From contig NZ_CP068082.1 of assembly GCF_016724845.1 (NCBI RefSeq), positions 1,054,001 to 1,118,000 on the forward strand: a DNA stretch of 64,000 nt. Direction: 5' to 3'. The notes beneath the pieces were generated by a model. That model was not told the DNA's origin. It worked only from the letters and a program-made list of their open reading frames with translations, and did no database searches. This DNA is from Sphingobacterium spiritivorum (GTDB lineage: Bacteria; Bacteroidota; Bacteroidia; Sphingobacteriales; Sphingobacteriaceae). Made by a program: the position numbers and the translations under genes. Below are positions 8,722-16,940 of the stretch, one piece after another. Each line of letters begins with the position of its first letter. Position 1 is the stretch's first letter.

Positions 8722-10611
8722 TTATTTTAAATATTTGTTCAGAAAGACTTCCAGTTCCTGGTAATAAGAAACAATGTTTTCTTCATTTTTAAACCGTCTT
8801 CCCTCGTCATCTTTAACAATATACTGCACTGGTACATTATTATTTTTAAGACGTTGCACGAATTGATTTGCGTCATTTACAGAACTGAACTTATCTCGTC
8901 CGCCCTGAACCATAAAAATAGGTATTTTTACTTTATCCGAATGAAATACCGGTGAAATAGCCTTAAATAGATCTGATTCGGTCTCCGGGTTGCCTACAAC
9001 CTGATAATAGAACTGTACATAAGGTTTGAAATAAGGAGGTACCTGTTTAAAATAGGTAAACAAGTTAGTATATCCCGAATTAGAAACTGCACAGGCATAC
9101 AGGGAAGAGTTAAAACAGGCTGCGTATAATGCCGAATAGCCTCCAAATCCATTCCCCATAATAGCGATCTTATTACGATCTGCAATACCCTCATGAATAA
9201 GCAGCATCACACCATCTGTAATATCATTCTGGATCTTGCCACCCCACTCTTTGAAACCTGAAACCCAGAATTTCTTGCCATATCCTACAGAACCCCGATA
9301 ATTCATCTGGAATACCACATAACCCCTACTCGCCAGAAATTGTACTTCAGGCTGAAAACCCCAGTCAACACGCCCGTTAGGACCATCATGTGGAATGACG
9401 ACGACCGGAAGGTTTTTTCTGTCTTTATGCAATGGATAAGTAATATATCCCTGAATGGTCAATCCGTCCCGTGTCTGATAGGTCATAGGTTCCATCGCTG
9501 ACATCTGGCGGTTGGCAATCTTAGGATTCAGATCTGCCAGTTTCATTAATTTATCCTCTGCAGCATTATAATAATAGATCGCTCCCGGATTCTGATCGGT
9601 ATAGCTTTTAAAGATAAAATGATTCAATGAAGAATCCCGGTCTATAAACTCAATCTCGGCCTGATCTACTTTTGCCTTTATCCGGTCATTTACCTGCTTC
9701 ACCTTATCGTTAAAAAACACACGAGTCTCTTTATTAAGTGCAAAACCGGCATATACCATCTCATTCAGTTCATTGGAATACCCGGTAGAATTGAGATCGA
9801 CATCGGGATGACCGAATATTTCTTTTATTTCTGTTCCGCTGGATGCATCATATTCTACCAGTGTCAGCTTATCACGACCTACATTGGAAAGCGCATAAAT
9901 CCTTGAGGAAGATCCCTTGACAAATCCTAAAGGAAGAATATTGGTCTCAAAATCGTTAGTTACAATCTCTTTAAAAGGAGTTTTCTGATTAGGGCGGTAC
10001 AGAATAGATTCTTCTACACTATCGCTTGTCAAAGCCAGACGAACTTCCCCGTCCGGTGAACCGTACCAGGAAATAACGTTACCGGGATTTTTATCTAACA
10101 ACTGTTTTGGACGGCCATCCAGAAATACCCTGTAAATATCAAAAACTGATGAATCACGTTCATTAATCGCTGCCAGCAGACTGTTATCTTTTAACACAAT
10201 TGGATTAACCCATCTGAGTCTTCTTTTTAAAGGCTTAAAAAGCGGAACAGCTGCTTCTGTATGCACATCTATAGCGAATAGTCTTAAACTGTCTTCGGGA
10301 GACTGTGTGTTGGAATAAACGATTTTATCTTTATTTGCCCAGAAGAAATACTGAACATTCATATCAGCCTGATATGTAAGCTGCTTTGATTTGGATTTAT
10401 CCTCCAGATTAAGGATAAAGATATTTTTACAATGATTCTCCAGACCCAGATATGCAATCTGTTTTCCGTCGGGAGAGATTTTAAAATTAGTTTTTTCAGG
10501 TATGGCAAAAAAGTCCTGTACAGGGATTAAGTTGCTGTCACTTTTGTTTGTGCAACCTACCCCGATCAACAATAACAGACACGCAATTGCATTTAAAACT
10601 ATTTTACCCAT
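8722..10611 (-). CDS. S9/prolyl-oligopeptidase-like lipoprotein, predicted catalytically inactive
   Basis: A 629-residue protein with a lipoprotein-type signal ending GVGC near residue 19. Residues ~25-370 look like a beta-propeller (KISPDGKQIAYLGLE and further repeats) and ~380-629 are the alpha/beta-hydrolase domain (VVVIPHDGPNGRVDWGF, YVVFQMNYRGSVGYGKKFW). The nucleophile elbow, normally GxSxGG, reads GNGFGG, so Gly488 replaces Ser. The acid Asp573 is kept in QGGRDKF. The catalytic His position, normally DEGHGF, reads DEGRRF with Arg605. I read both codons directly (9148-9150 and 8797-8799). It is therefore probably a pseudo-peptidase with a binding or signalling role, perhaps linked to the adjacent kinase pair. 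Confidence 0.85.
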   Translation of the reverse strand: MGKIVLNAIACLLLLIGVGCTNKSDSNLIPVQDFFAIPEKTNFKISPDGKQIAYLGLENHCKNIFILNLEDKSKSKQLTYQADMNVQYFFWANKDKIVYSNTQSPEDSLRLFAIDVHTEAAVPLFKPLKRRLRWVNPIVLKDNSLLAAINERDSSVFDIYRVFLDGRPKQLLDKNPGNVISWYGSPDGEVRLALTSDSVEESILYRPNQKTPFKEIVTNDFETNILPLGFVKGSSSRIYALSNVGRDKLTLVEYDASSGTEIKEIFGHPDVDLNSTGYSNELNEMVYAGFALNKETRVFFNDKVKQVNDRIKAKVDQAEIEFIDRDSSLNHFIFKSYTDQNPGAIYYYNAAEDKLMKLADLNPKIANRQMSAMEPMTYQTRDGLTIQGYITYPLHKDRKNLPVVVIPHDGPNGRVDWGFQPEVQFLASRGYVVFQMNYRGSVGYGKKFWVSGFKEWGGKIQNDITDGVMLLIHEGIADRNKIAIMGNGFGGYSALYAACFNSSLYACAVSNSGYTNLFTYFKQVPPYFKPYVQFYYQVVGNPETESDLFKAISPVFHSDKVKIPIFMVQGGRDKFSSVNDANQFVQRLKNNNVPVQYIVKDDEGRRFKNEENIVSYYQELEVFLNKYLK

Positions 10612-10723
10612 ATATTAGAAGTCCCTGTTTCAAATATTCAAATTATAAACGACAACTCAAGGATATGCAACCTTATTTTTACATAAAAACGGATACACAA
10701 TCAGCGCTCTCAACAATTGTTGG

Positions 10724-10731
10724 TACATTTG
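10724..10731 (+). promoter_or_regulatory. TAnnTTTG-type -7 box for DUF4286 gene
   Basis: TACATTTG matches the Bacteroidota -7 consensus. It ends 4 bases before the ATG, so transcription would begin at or very near the start codon. No convincing -33 TTTG is visible. Confidence 0.4.
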
Positions 10732-10735
10732 CATT

Positions 10736-11020
10736 ATGTATTTATATAACATCTCCATCATCACAGAAGATTCAGTTCATGCCGAAATAATGGATTGGGT
10801 AAAAACAGGAATTCTGAGTCAAAGTGAATATCCGGCTAAATTCTTAAAGTTATTAAATTCGCCACATGAAGGTCAAACACATTGCATTCAACTGGTAGTG
10901 GAAAAAGAGCAGGATATTGAGACCTTTAATGCGAAATACCTGGCGCCGTTTCAGGAATTCATCTCGACGTCCCACCACGGCAAAGCTTTTATATTCGACA
11001 GTATTATGAAATATCTATAA
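10736..11020 (+). CDS. DUF4286 family protein
   Basis: A 94-residue protein of the DUF4286 type, common in Bacteroidota and of unknown function. It starts MYLYNISIITEDSVH and contains the pattern FLKLLNSPHEGQTHCIQL, with a predicted alternating strand-helix fold resembling small ferredoxin-like domains. No signal peptide. It faces the opposite way to the S9-like gene and converges on the DUF983 gene with 7 bases between the stops. Confidence 0.75.
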   Translation: MYLYNISIITEDSVHAEIMDWVKTGILSQSEYPAKFLKLLNSPHEGQTHCIQLVVEKEQDIETFNAKYLAPFQEFISTSHHGKAFIFDSIMKYL

Positions 11021-11027
11021 TCCTGAA

Positions 11028-11432
11028 TTATTGTTTTTCGACATCCGCAGCTTCTTCCTCATACCGTGGATTATAAGAAATCTTGGGTGTCATATAATGC
11101 AACAGTACTAATCTGGAATATCTGAAATTGAAAGGGGCAAATATCAGTGTAGTAAAGAATAAGACCCCCAGATACAACCAGGCCGATTCACTCCGGGTGA
11201 TAATATAGGTAGCAACAGCAAGACTCACTATCTGAGCAACGGAAAAAGCATAGCTGACATACATTGCCGCATAGAAATACCCCGGTTCTACCTCAAATTT
11301 GACTCCGCAAACCGGACAAAACTCATTCATCTTTTGTTTACGGAATCCGTAAGCCTTACCTTCAAAAACTTTGCCCACGCGACAACGCGGACATTTAGAA
11401 TGTGTAAGAGCAGAAAATTTTGATGTAGCCAT
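11028..11432 (-). CDS. DUF983 zinc-ribbon membrane protein
   Basis: A 134-residue protein. The N-terminal half has two Cys pairs, KCPRCRVGKVF and FCPVCGVKF, forming a likely zinc ribbon. The second half has two hydrophobic helices and the FAPFNFRYSR segment. This is the DUF983 architecture; the family often occurs near cytochrome oxidase or haem genes but has no proven function. It follows the small CAMC-motif gene by 3 bases, so the two are one operon. Confidence 0.85.
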   Translation of the reverse strand: MATSKFSALTHSKCPRCRVGKVFEGKAYGFRKQKMNEFCPVCGVKFEVEPGYFYAAMYVSYAFSVAQIVSLAVATYIITRSESAWLYLGVLFFTTLIFAPFNFRYSRLVLLHYMTPKISYNPRYEEEAADVEKQ

Positions 11433-11435
11433 TCG

Positions 11436-11696
11436 TTAAAAATAAACTTTCTCGTGATTCTGTTTACGGAACTTCTTGTACCACAGAAATCCCACCCCTG
11501 CAACTATAATAAGCGGCACACCCAACAGGAATAATACACCATCATTCAATCCGTTACCTTGCGTATTACCGTTTTTTGTACCATTCTCCGCATTGAGAGA
11601 ACACATTGCGCATTGTGCCTGTGCTGTAGAATCAGGAGTTGCGATCCATAATAGCACACAGGAAATAAGAACAAAAAAGTGCTTAACTATTTTCAT
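11436..11696 (-). CDS. Small exported single-pass membrane protein with CAMC motif
   Basis: I do not recognise a named family. The 86-residue product has an N-terminal signal segment ending around STAQAQ, then CAMC, a low-complexity Asn/Gly stretch, one strongly hydrophobic helix (VLFLLGVPLIIVAGVGFLW) and a short basic tail. It would sit in the inner membrane with the Cys pair outside, where the pair could bind a metal or be redox active. It precedes the DUF983 gene by 3 bases. Similar small proteins are common in Bacteroidota next to DUF983, but no function can be stated. Confidence 0.7.
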   Translation of the reverse strand: MKIVKHFFVLISCVLLWIATPDSTAQAQCAMCSLNAENGTKNGNTQGNGLNDGVLFLLGVPLIIVAGVGFLWYKKFRKQNHEKVYF

Positions 11697-11724
11697 ATCA
11701 CAAAGTTAATTATTTTTAAACCGA

Positions 11725-12414
11725 TTACAGTAATACATTAAATTTTTCCCAGAAACCATCTACCGGCAGGCCAGCTACAAGCTTCATGGGTTCATCTTTG
11801 ACGGGATGAACAAAAGACAAACTTCGGGAATGTAAACAGATACTTCTGCGCAGACTTCCGCGTGGATAGCCATATTTATTATCTCCGACAATAGGGCATC
11901 CCATCGTTGATAATTGTACTCTGATCTGATGTGTACGACCTGTCTTAGGTTTCACATGAAGCAGGTAATACCCTTCGAGTTCGCCGATAACCTCATAATC
12001 TAATTCAGCATAACTGCTTCCTTTTATCTCTCTGTTGTAAGCTTTTGTAATCATTTTCTTGCGGTCCCGAACTAACCAGTTCTGTAGCTTAGCAGACATT
12101 TGCTCAGGTTTATTTCGTACCACTGCCAGATAAGATTTTTCTACATCGCGGTCATGAAACAACTTGTTCATACGATCCAATCCCTTACTGGTCTTCGCAA
12201 AAACAATCAATCCACTAACCGGTCTGTCCAGACGATGTATCACTCCTATAAATGCATTTGGTTTTTCATATTTACGCTCCAGGTATTCTTTGACCATCAT
12301 ATCCAAAGATTTGTCACCCGAATCATCCACCTGCACAATATCACCGGCACGCTTATTAATTGCTATGAGGTGGTTGTCCTCATAGATAACATCTTTATCC
12401 GTAATCTGCATAAT
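11725..12414 (-). CDS. RluA-family pseudouridine synthase
   Basis: A pseudouridine synthase of the RluA/RluD class, acting on rRNA or tRNA. Key segments are GVIHRLDRPVSGLIVFAKT, which carries the catalytic Asp in the HRLD motif, and KPKTGRTHQIRVQLS plus IVGDNKYGYP. No S4 domain is present, so it is the short form. The first Met of the open frame is at 12432; I prefer the Met at 12414 (MQITDKDVIYED), because homologues begin close to this point. The exact target position cannot be told from sequence. Confidence 0.9.
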   Translation of the reverse strand: MMQITDKDVIYEDNHLIAINKRAGDIVQVDDSGDKSLDMMVKEYLERKYEKPNAFIGVIHRLDRPVSGLIVFAKTSKGLDRMNKLFHDRDVEKSYLAVVRNKPEQMSAKLQNWLVRDRKKMITKAYNREIKGSSYAELDYEVIGELEGYYLLHVKPKTGRTHQIRVQLSTMGCPIVGDNKYGYPRGSLRRSICLHSRSLSFVHPVKDEPMKLVAGLPVDGFWEKFNVLL

Positions 12415-12502
12415 CATATAAATCGAGTACAAAAATAGCTCAAATAAACCAAAAAGAGCATACTGAATATATTTCTGTACATAAATAGCTTTTCTACATC
12501 AA

Positions 12503-12549
12503 ATAAAAATCCCGAAGCTTGTCTGTGTATAAAAGACAGGCTTCGGGAT
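12503..12549 (-). terminator. Terminator of the mla operon
   Basis: Arms ATCCCGAAGC and GCTTCGGGAT, with an inner pairing of TGTCT and AGACA, form a stable stem. On the minus strand the stem is followed by TTTTTATTTG. It lies about 40 bases after the mlaD stop. Confidence 0.8.
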
Positions 12550-12588
12550 GGACTTATAATCTTTCTGTTTTCTAAACTACAGAAAAGC

Positions 12589-13602
12589 TTACTTTGAACT
12601 TCCTGACAAGGCCTTTAAGCTATCAGCTTTAGCCTTTTCTTGTTCTTTCTGTTGTTTTTTAAAGAACCCTCTCAACAGAAAGTTACTCTGCATAGCTTCC
12701 ATATTCTGATCCAGCTTAGCGGTACTCAAATTCAGATTACGCAGAATCTGTTTGATTTCTGCTGCACCTTCAGGATCATTTGTCAAGGCTCCTACTACAT
12801 TATTTTTATCGTTGAGACGAGCAGATGTAGCATTAAGATTGCTCATCAGCGCACTTGCTGTCTGGGTTACGCCCTGCAACTGTGCGGCTGATTCTCTCAG
12901 ACTCGCAAATACAGCTGTGTCTGTAGATAGCTGATGAATTAATCCCTGATTATTGTTCAGTTTATTCGTTACAGCCACCAGGTTGTTTGAAGCCTGATTA
13001 GCATTGGTCATCAGTTTATTAAGATTGTCTAAAGATTTGCTTAACGAGACCACCATAGAAGAGTCTGTCAACATCGCTCCTACCATTCCTTTGCCATCCA
13101 CCAGATTCTGGGATAACACGGCAAAATTACGTGTAATCTCAACCAGATTATCATTATTCACAGATAGTGTCGCCATCATGGCTTCCATATCAGTTCCTTT
13201 TGCAGAGTGCAGAATATCTCCGTCCTCAATAGGCTGAGCAGTCTGCGAACCTCCGACAAGGGTAATGATCGAATTACCGATCAGACCATCAGATCCCAAT
13301 TTGGCAACTGCATCTTTACGGATAAATTCGCTGGATTTAGCTTCGATACTCATCACCACTTTTACATATTTAATGCTTTCAAAGGAGATGTCTTTTACTA
13401 TCCCGACTTTTACACCCGAAAACCAGACGTTATTACCTACTTTCAACCCTTTCACATCCTCAAATTCTGTTGTAACAGTCAAAGTCTTAGTAAACTTCTT
13501 CTGTTGTCCTCCCAATGTCAATATACCGGCTACGAGGATAATCAAGCCGATAAGAACAAATAGACCTACTACTAATGTGCGTTTATTGTCTGCTGCGCTC
13601 AT
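12589..13602 (-). CDS. mlaD: MlaD-family (MCE domain) lipid-binding protein
   Basis: A 337-residue MCE protein. One N-terminal transmembrane helix (about residues 11-30, VGLFVLIGLIILVAGILTL) anchors it, the MCE domain follows (VTTEFEDVKGLKVGNNVWFSGVKVG) and the C-terminal two thirds are long predicted helices rich in Asn, Gln and Ser. MlaD rings bind phospholipid in the periplasm and work with the MlaE/MlaF transporter. The long helical tail is longer than in the Escherichia protein and could bridge the periplasm. It is the last gene of mlaE-mlaF-mlaD; no mlaA, mlaB or mlaC is nearby. Confidence 0.9.
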   Translation of the reverse strand: MSAADNKRTLVVGLFVLIGLIILVAGILTLGGQQKKFTKTLTVTTEFEDVKGLKVGNNVWFSGVKVGIVKDISFESIKYVKVVMSIEAKSSEFIRKDAVAKLGSDGLIGNSIITLVGGSQTAQPIEDGDILHSAKGTDMEAMMATLSVNNDNLVEITRNFAVLSQNLVDGKGMVGAMLTDSSMVVSLSKSLDNLNKLMTNANQASNNLVAVTNKLNNNQGLIHQLSTDTAVFASLRESAAQLQGVTQTASALMSNLNATSARLNDKNNVVGALTNDPEGAAEIKQILRNLNLSTAKLDQNMEAMQSNFLLRGFFKKQQKEQEKAKADSLKALSGSSK

Positions 13603-13607
13603 ATTTT

Positions 13608-14384
13608 TTAAACTATAAAATTGTAATCATAAAACGCTTTCACACGTTTATCATCTGTGTCAAATATTTCATTAAAACTTCCTTGTCTTTCAAATCTGCC
13701 ATCCAGTAGCATCACAATACGATCTCCTACGGTCTTGGCACAGGCCAAATCATGTGTAATAATAATAGAGGAAGTTTTATATTTTTCCTGCACCTCATTA
13801 ATAAGGCTGTTGATCTCCAGACAGGTGATGGGATCAAGACCTGCAGTAGGCTCATCATACATCATTATATCCGGTCTCAAAATCAGGGTACGTGCAATAC
13901 CGATACGCTTCCGCTGTCCTCCGGACAATTCAGAAGGCATCTGATTGATGGCCTGAGATAAGCCCACACCTTCCAGTACATCTTCTACTTCAGCATTAAT
14001 CTCTGCACGTGTCAGGTTTCTTTTATTTCGTACTAATGGAAATTCCAGATTCTCCCGTACGGTCATACTATCATAAAGAGCACTGTTCTGAAAAGAAAAG
14101 CCTATCTTCAAACGAAGTTGCTGCAATTCTTTTACCCCCAGTTCGGTGACAGATTCACCCATCACATGAATACTTCCCTGATCTGGTTCCAATAATCCTG
14201 AAATCAGCTTAATCAGAACAGATTTACCAGTACCCGAACGTCCCAAAACAACCAGATTCTCTCCATTGAAAAGCTGCAGGTTTACATCACGCAGGACATC
14301 AAGCGTTCCGAATGACTTACTGACATTCTTAACATCAATGACCACATCATTGTAATCAATATTATAATCGTGCTTCTTTTCCAT
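13608..14384 (-). CDS. mlaF: MlaF-type ABC transporter ATPase
   Basis: A 258-residue ATPase. Walker A is GRSGTGKS, the Q-loop lies in GFSFQNSALYDSMTV, the signature is LSGGQRKRIG, and Walker B is IMMYDEPTAGLD followed by the switch His in IIITHDL. The FQ-x-x-ALYDSMTV pattern is typical of MlaF-type subunits that drive phospholipid movement through MlaE. It starts 1 base after mlaE ends and is followed by mlaD after 5 bases. Confidence 0.93.
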   Translation of the reverse strand: MEKKHDYNIDYNDVVIDVKNVSKSFGTLDVLRDVNLQLFNGENLVVLGRSGTGKSVLIKLISGLLEPDQGSIHVMGESVTELGVKELQQLRLKIGFSFQNSALYDSMTVRENLEFPLVRNKRNLTRAEINAEVEDVLEGVGLSQAINQMPSELSGGQRKRIGIARTLILRPDIMMYDEPTAGLDPITCLEINSLINEVQEKYKTSSIIITHDLACAKTVGDRIVMLLDGRFERQGSFNEIFDTDDKRVKAFYDYNFIV

Positions 14385-14385
14385 A

Positions 14386-15144
14386 TTACGTAAAAGCAGC
14401 TAAAATTTGAACAATCAATATCTCCTCAATAAACACGATGAACATCGAAGCTACTACAGCACTGTTTGCTGCTTTTCCGACACCTTCGGTTCCTTTTGAT
14501 GAAAAATACCCACAATAACTACTGACAGCACCAATCGTAAAACCAAATACAACTGCTCTGAATACCATCGCAAAAATATCTTTATAAGCGATTGCTTCAA
14601 ATACCTGCGTAAAAAAGCTTAGAAAACTGACATCATCTTTACTTGCAATACTTAAATATCCTCCCAGAAGACCTATACCTGCAGTATAGAAACATAGAAT
14701 AGGTATGCCAATAGTGGTCGCCCAGACACGGCTCACGATCAAAAATTTAAACGGATTGGTACCGGATACTTCCATGGCATCTATCTGTTCTGTCACATTC
14801 ATTGAACTTAGCTCGGCACCGATCTGTGACCCTACTTTACCGGAAGCAATAAGTGCTGTCACCAATGGAGCCAGTGCCCGGATAATGGCAATGGAAATCA
14901 ATGAGGGCAACCAGGATGTTGCTCCGAACTCTTCCAATGAAGGTCTGGATTGTTTTGTAAAAACAAAACCAACAATAAAACCGGTAACACTGATCAAAGG
15001 TAAAGAGCGCCAGCCTATTTCATAGCATTGACGGATAATCTCTTTTATCTCAAACGGAGGACTTACTACTTCCTTCAAAAACCGCATCAAAAAACGGTGG
15101 ATATTAGCAAACTCTATAAGTAAATTTCTTACTTTATTTTTCAT
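14386..15144 (-). CDS. mlaE: MlaE-type ABC transporter permease
   Basis: A 252-residue permease of the MlaE family with about five hydrophobic helices. Conserved segments include SLPLISVTGFIVGFVFTKQS, RALAPLVTALIASGKVGSQIGAEL, and MNVTEQIDAMEVSGTNP, the family signature. It forms the membrane core of the phospholipid transport complex with MlaF and MlaD. It is the first gene of the operon; about 260 bases of AT-rich DNA separate it from the divergent secreted-protein gene, where I see no other gene. Confidence 0.93.
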   Translation of the reverse strand: MKNKVRNLLIEFANIHRFLMRFLKEVVSPPFEIKEIIRQCYEIGWRSLPLISVTGFIVGFVFTKQSRPSLEEFGATSWLPSLISIAIIRALAPLVTALIASGKVGSQIGAELSSMNVTEQIDAMEVSGTNPFKFLIVSRVWATTIGIPILCFYTAGIGLLGGYLSIASKDDVSFLSFFTQVFEAIAYKDIFAMVFRAVVFGFTIGAVSSYCGYFSSKGTEGVGKAANSAVVASMFIVFIEEILIVQILAAFT

Positions 15145-15407
15145 TTACGCAACAAATTGCTTGTACTATTCAATGTATACTCTCTTTAAACAGGCTGTAA
15201 AGGTACTAATTTCTACTTTTCATTCTAATCAAAAAAGACCAAAAACACCTCTACATTTCAATTAACATATTTCAATGACAAAATGTCGGCCAATTTGTTT
15301 GATCATACTGAAATAAAAATTAAAGAGTCACCATTTTAAACCTATTCAAATGTGCGCAGTCCTACTGATAAAATTAACAAAAGGATTCATCTTTTAAATT
15401 GAAGAAT

Positions 15408-16781
15408 ATGAAAGGGCTAAAAAAATCAACATTATTTATTATGACCATATTTGGTCTCATAAGCCTTTTTTCGATATCTGCAGCCAGTGCTCAGGTAAGA
15501 GGTGGGGTGTCACTGGATTTGTTTTACGATGAGTTATCTCCTTATGGTAACTGGGATGATGATCCAACATACGGTGAAGTATGGTATCCTGATGCAGGTC
15601 GTGATTTCAGACCCTATTCCAGCAATGGATACTGGGCAATGACAGAATACGGAAATACTTGGGTTTCGGATTATCCCTGGGGCTGGGCTCCCTTTCACTA
15701 TGGTCGTTGGGTATATTCCAATTACCGCGGATGGGGATGGATTCCCGGATACGAATGGGGACCGGCATGGGTAGACTGGCGCTCCGGCAACGGATACTAC
15801 GGATGGGCACCAATGATGCCCTCTGTAAACGTAAACATCAATATTGGTATTGGTAACTTATGGGTATTCCTGCCTTCCCGTTATATCTTTGACCGTCATT
15901 TCCATAATCATTATGTACATGATTACGGACGCGTATACAACAGAACAACTATCGTTCATAATACCTATGTGGTCAATAACAATCACTATTATGGCGGACC
16001 ATCCCGCAGAGACATGGAACGTTCAAGCGGACGCAGTATTACAGTACGAAATATGAGAACGAGTGATCGTCCGGGAAGATCCAGTGCAGACAGCCGTTCG
16101 GTCTCTATTTATCGTCCGGACAGAGGCAATAGCCGTAGCAGCGATCGTCAGGTAAGCAGAGACAGCCGTGAGTCTAACAGAAGTAATACAGGTGTAGACA
16201 GAAGCAGAAATGCAGGGGACAGAAGCCGCAATACGGATATCTCTTCTAATCGTACAGATCGTGGCAGCCGTACGCTGTATATTGACAAAGAAGGAAATGC
16301 TACATTGCAGAACGGAAACAATTCCAGATCACGCAGCAATGATAACAACGGAAATACAAACCGTACCGAAAGAAGCAGAGAGGTACAACGGAACAATGAT
16401 GTCCAGACTTCCCGACCTTTCGAACGTCAGGCCGGAAACAGACAGGATCGCTCTCGTCAACGTGAGGCTTCTACTGTAGAACCAAATCGTGTTGAAAGAC
16501 AGAATCAGTCCATAGACAGACAGCCGAGATCTTCACGCGGTCAGTCGAATGAAAATATGCAAAGAAGAGAATCTGCTCCGCAGAACCGTCCTTCTATCGA
16601 AAGAGGAAATTCACAACCTCAAATGGAGAACAGAGGACGCAGCAGATCAGCAGAAAGAGCTCCGCAATATCAGCAGGCAAGCACAAGAGCCAGCGAACAA
16701 AGAGTCAGCACTCCTGCTCCGAATCGTGCTGAACGCGGGACTGCATCCTCAGGAAGCAGCAGAAGCAGCAGAGGTAGATAA
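15408..16781 (+). CDS. Secreted DUF6600-like protein with Arg/Ser/Asn-rich tail
   Basis: A 457-residue secreted protein. The signal peptide ends near SISAASAQ; I used the ATG at 15408 rather than the TTG three codons earlier. Residues ~25-150 are extraordinarily rich in Trp, Tyr and Gly (LSPYGNWDDDPTYGEVWYP, WGWAPFHYGRW), as in DUF6600 proteins. From ~185 to the end the chain is low-complexity with many Arg, Ser, Asn and Gln and several RSS/SRS repeats, so it is probably disordered and highly basic. It could bind polysaccharide or nucleic acid outside the cell. Function is unknown. Confidence 0.8.
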   Translation: MKGLKKSTLFIMTIFGLISLFSISAASAQVRGGVSLDLFYDELSPYGNWDDDPTYGEVWYPDAGRDFRPYSSNGYWAMTEYGNTWVSDYPWGWAPFHYGRWVYSNYRGWGWIPGYEWGPAWVDWRSGNGYYGWAPMMPSVNVNINIGIGNLWVFLPSRYIFDRHFHNHYVHDYGRVYNRTTIVHNTYVVNNNHYYGGPSRRDMERSSGRSITVRNMRTSDRPGRSSADSRSVSIYRPDRGNSRSSDRQVSRDSRESNRSNTGVDRSRNAGDRSRNTDISSNRTDRGSRTLYIDKEGNATLQNGNNSRSRSNDNNGNTNRTERSREVQRNNDVQTSRPFERQAGNRQDRSRQREASTVEPNRVERQNQSIDRQPRSSRGQSNENMQRRESAPQNRPSIERGNSQPQMENRGRSRSAERAPQYQQASTRASEQRVSTPAPNRAERGTASSGSSRSSRGR

Positions 16782-16814
16782 TAGATATTTAATTGAAATA
16801 AATTTGTGAGAAAG

Positions 16815-16843
16815 AGGTATTGCATTTATGCAATGCCTTTTTT
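16815..16843 (+). terminator. Terminator after the DUF6600-like gene
   Basis: AGGTATTGCA and TGCAATGCCT pair around a TTTA loop (one G-T pair) and a run of six T follows. Confidence 0.8.
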
Positions 16844-16940
16844 GCTGGCATTTAATTACGTTCAAAAAACAATAGTTTGTTGTAACTTTTTGTACTTTTA
16901 ATCTCTTTTAACACAATATATAGTATTGCAAGCATACAGA

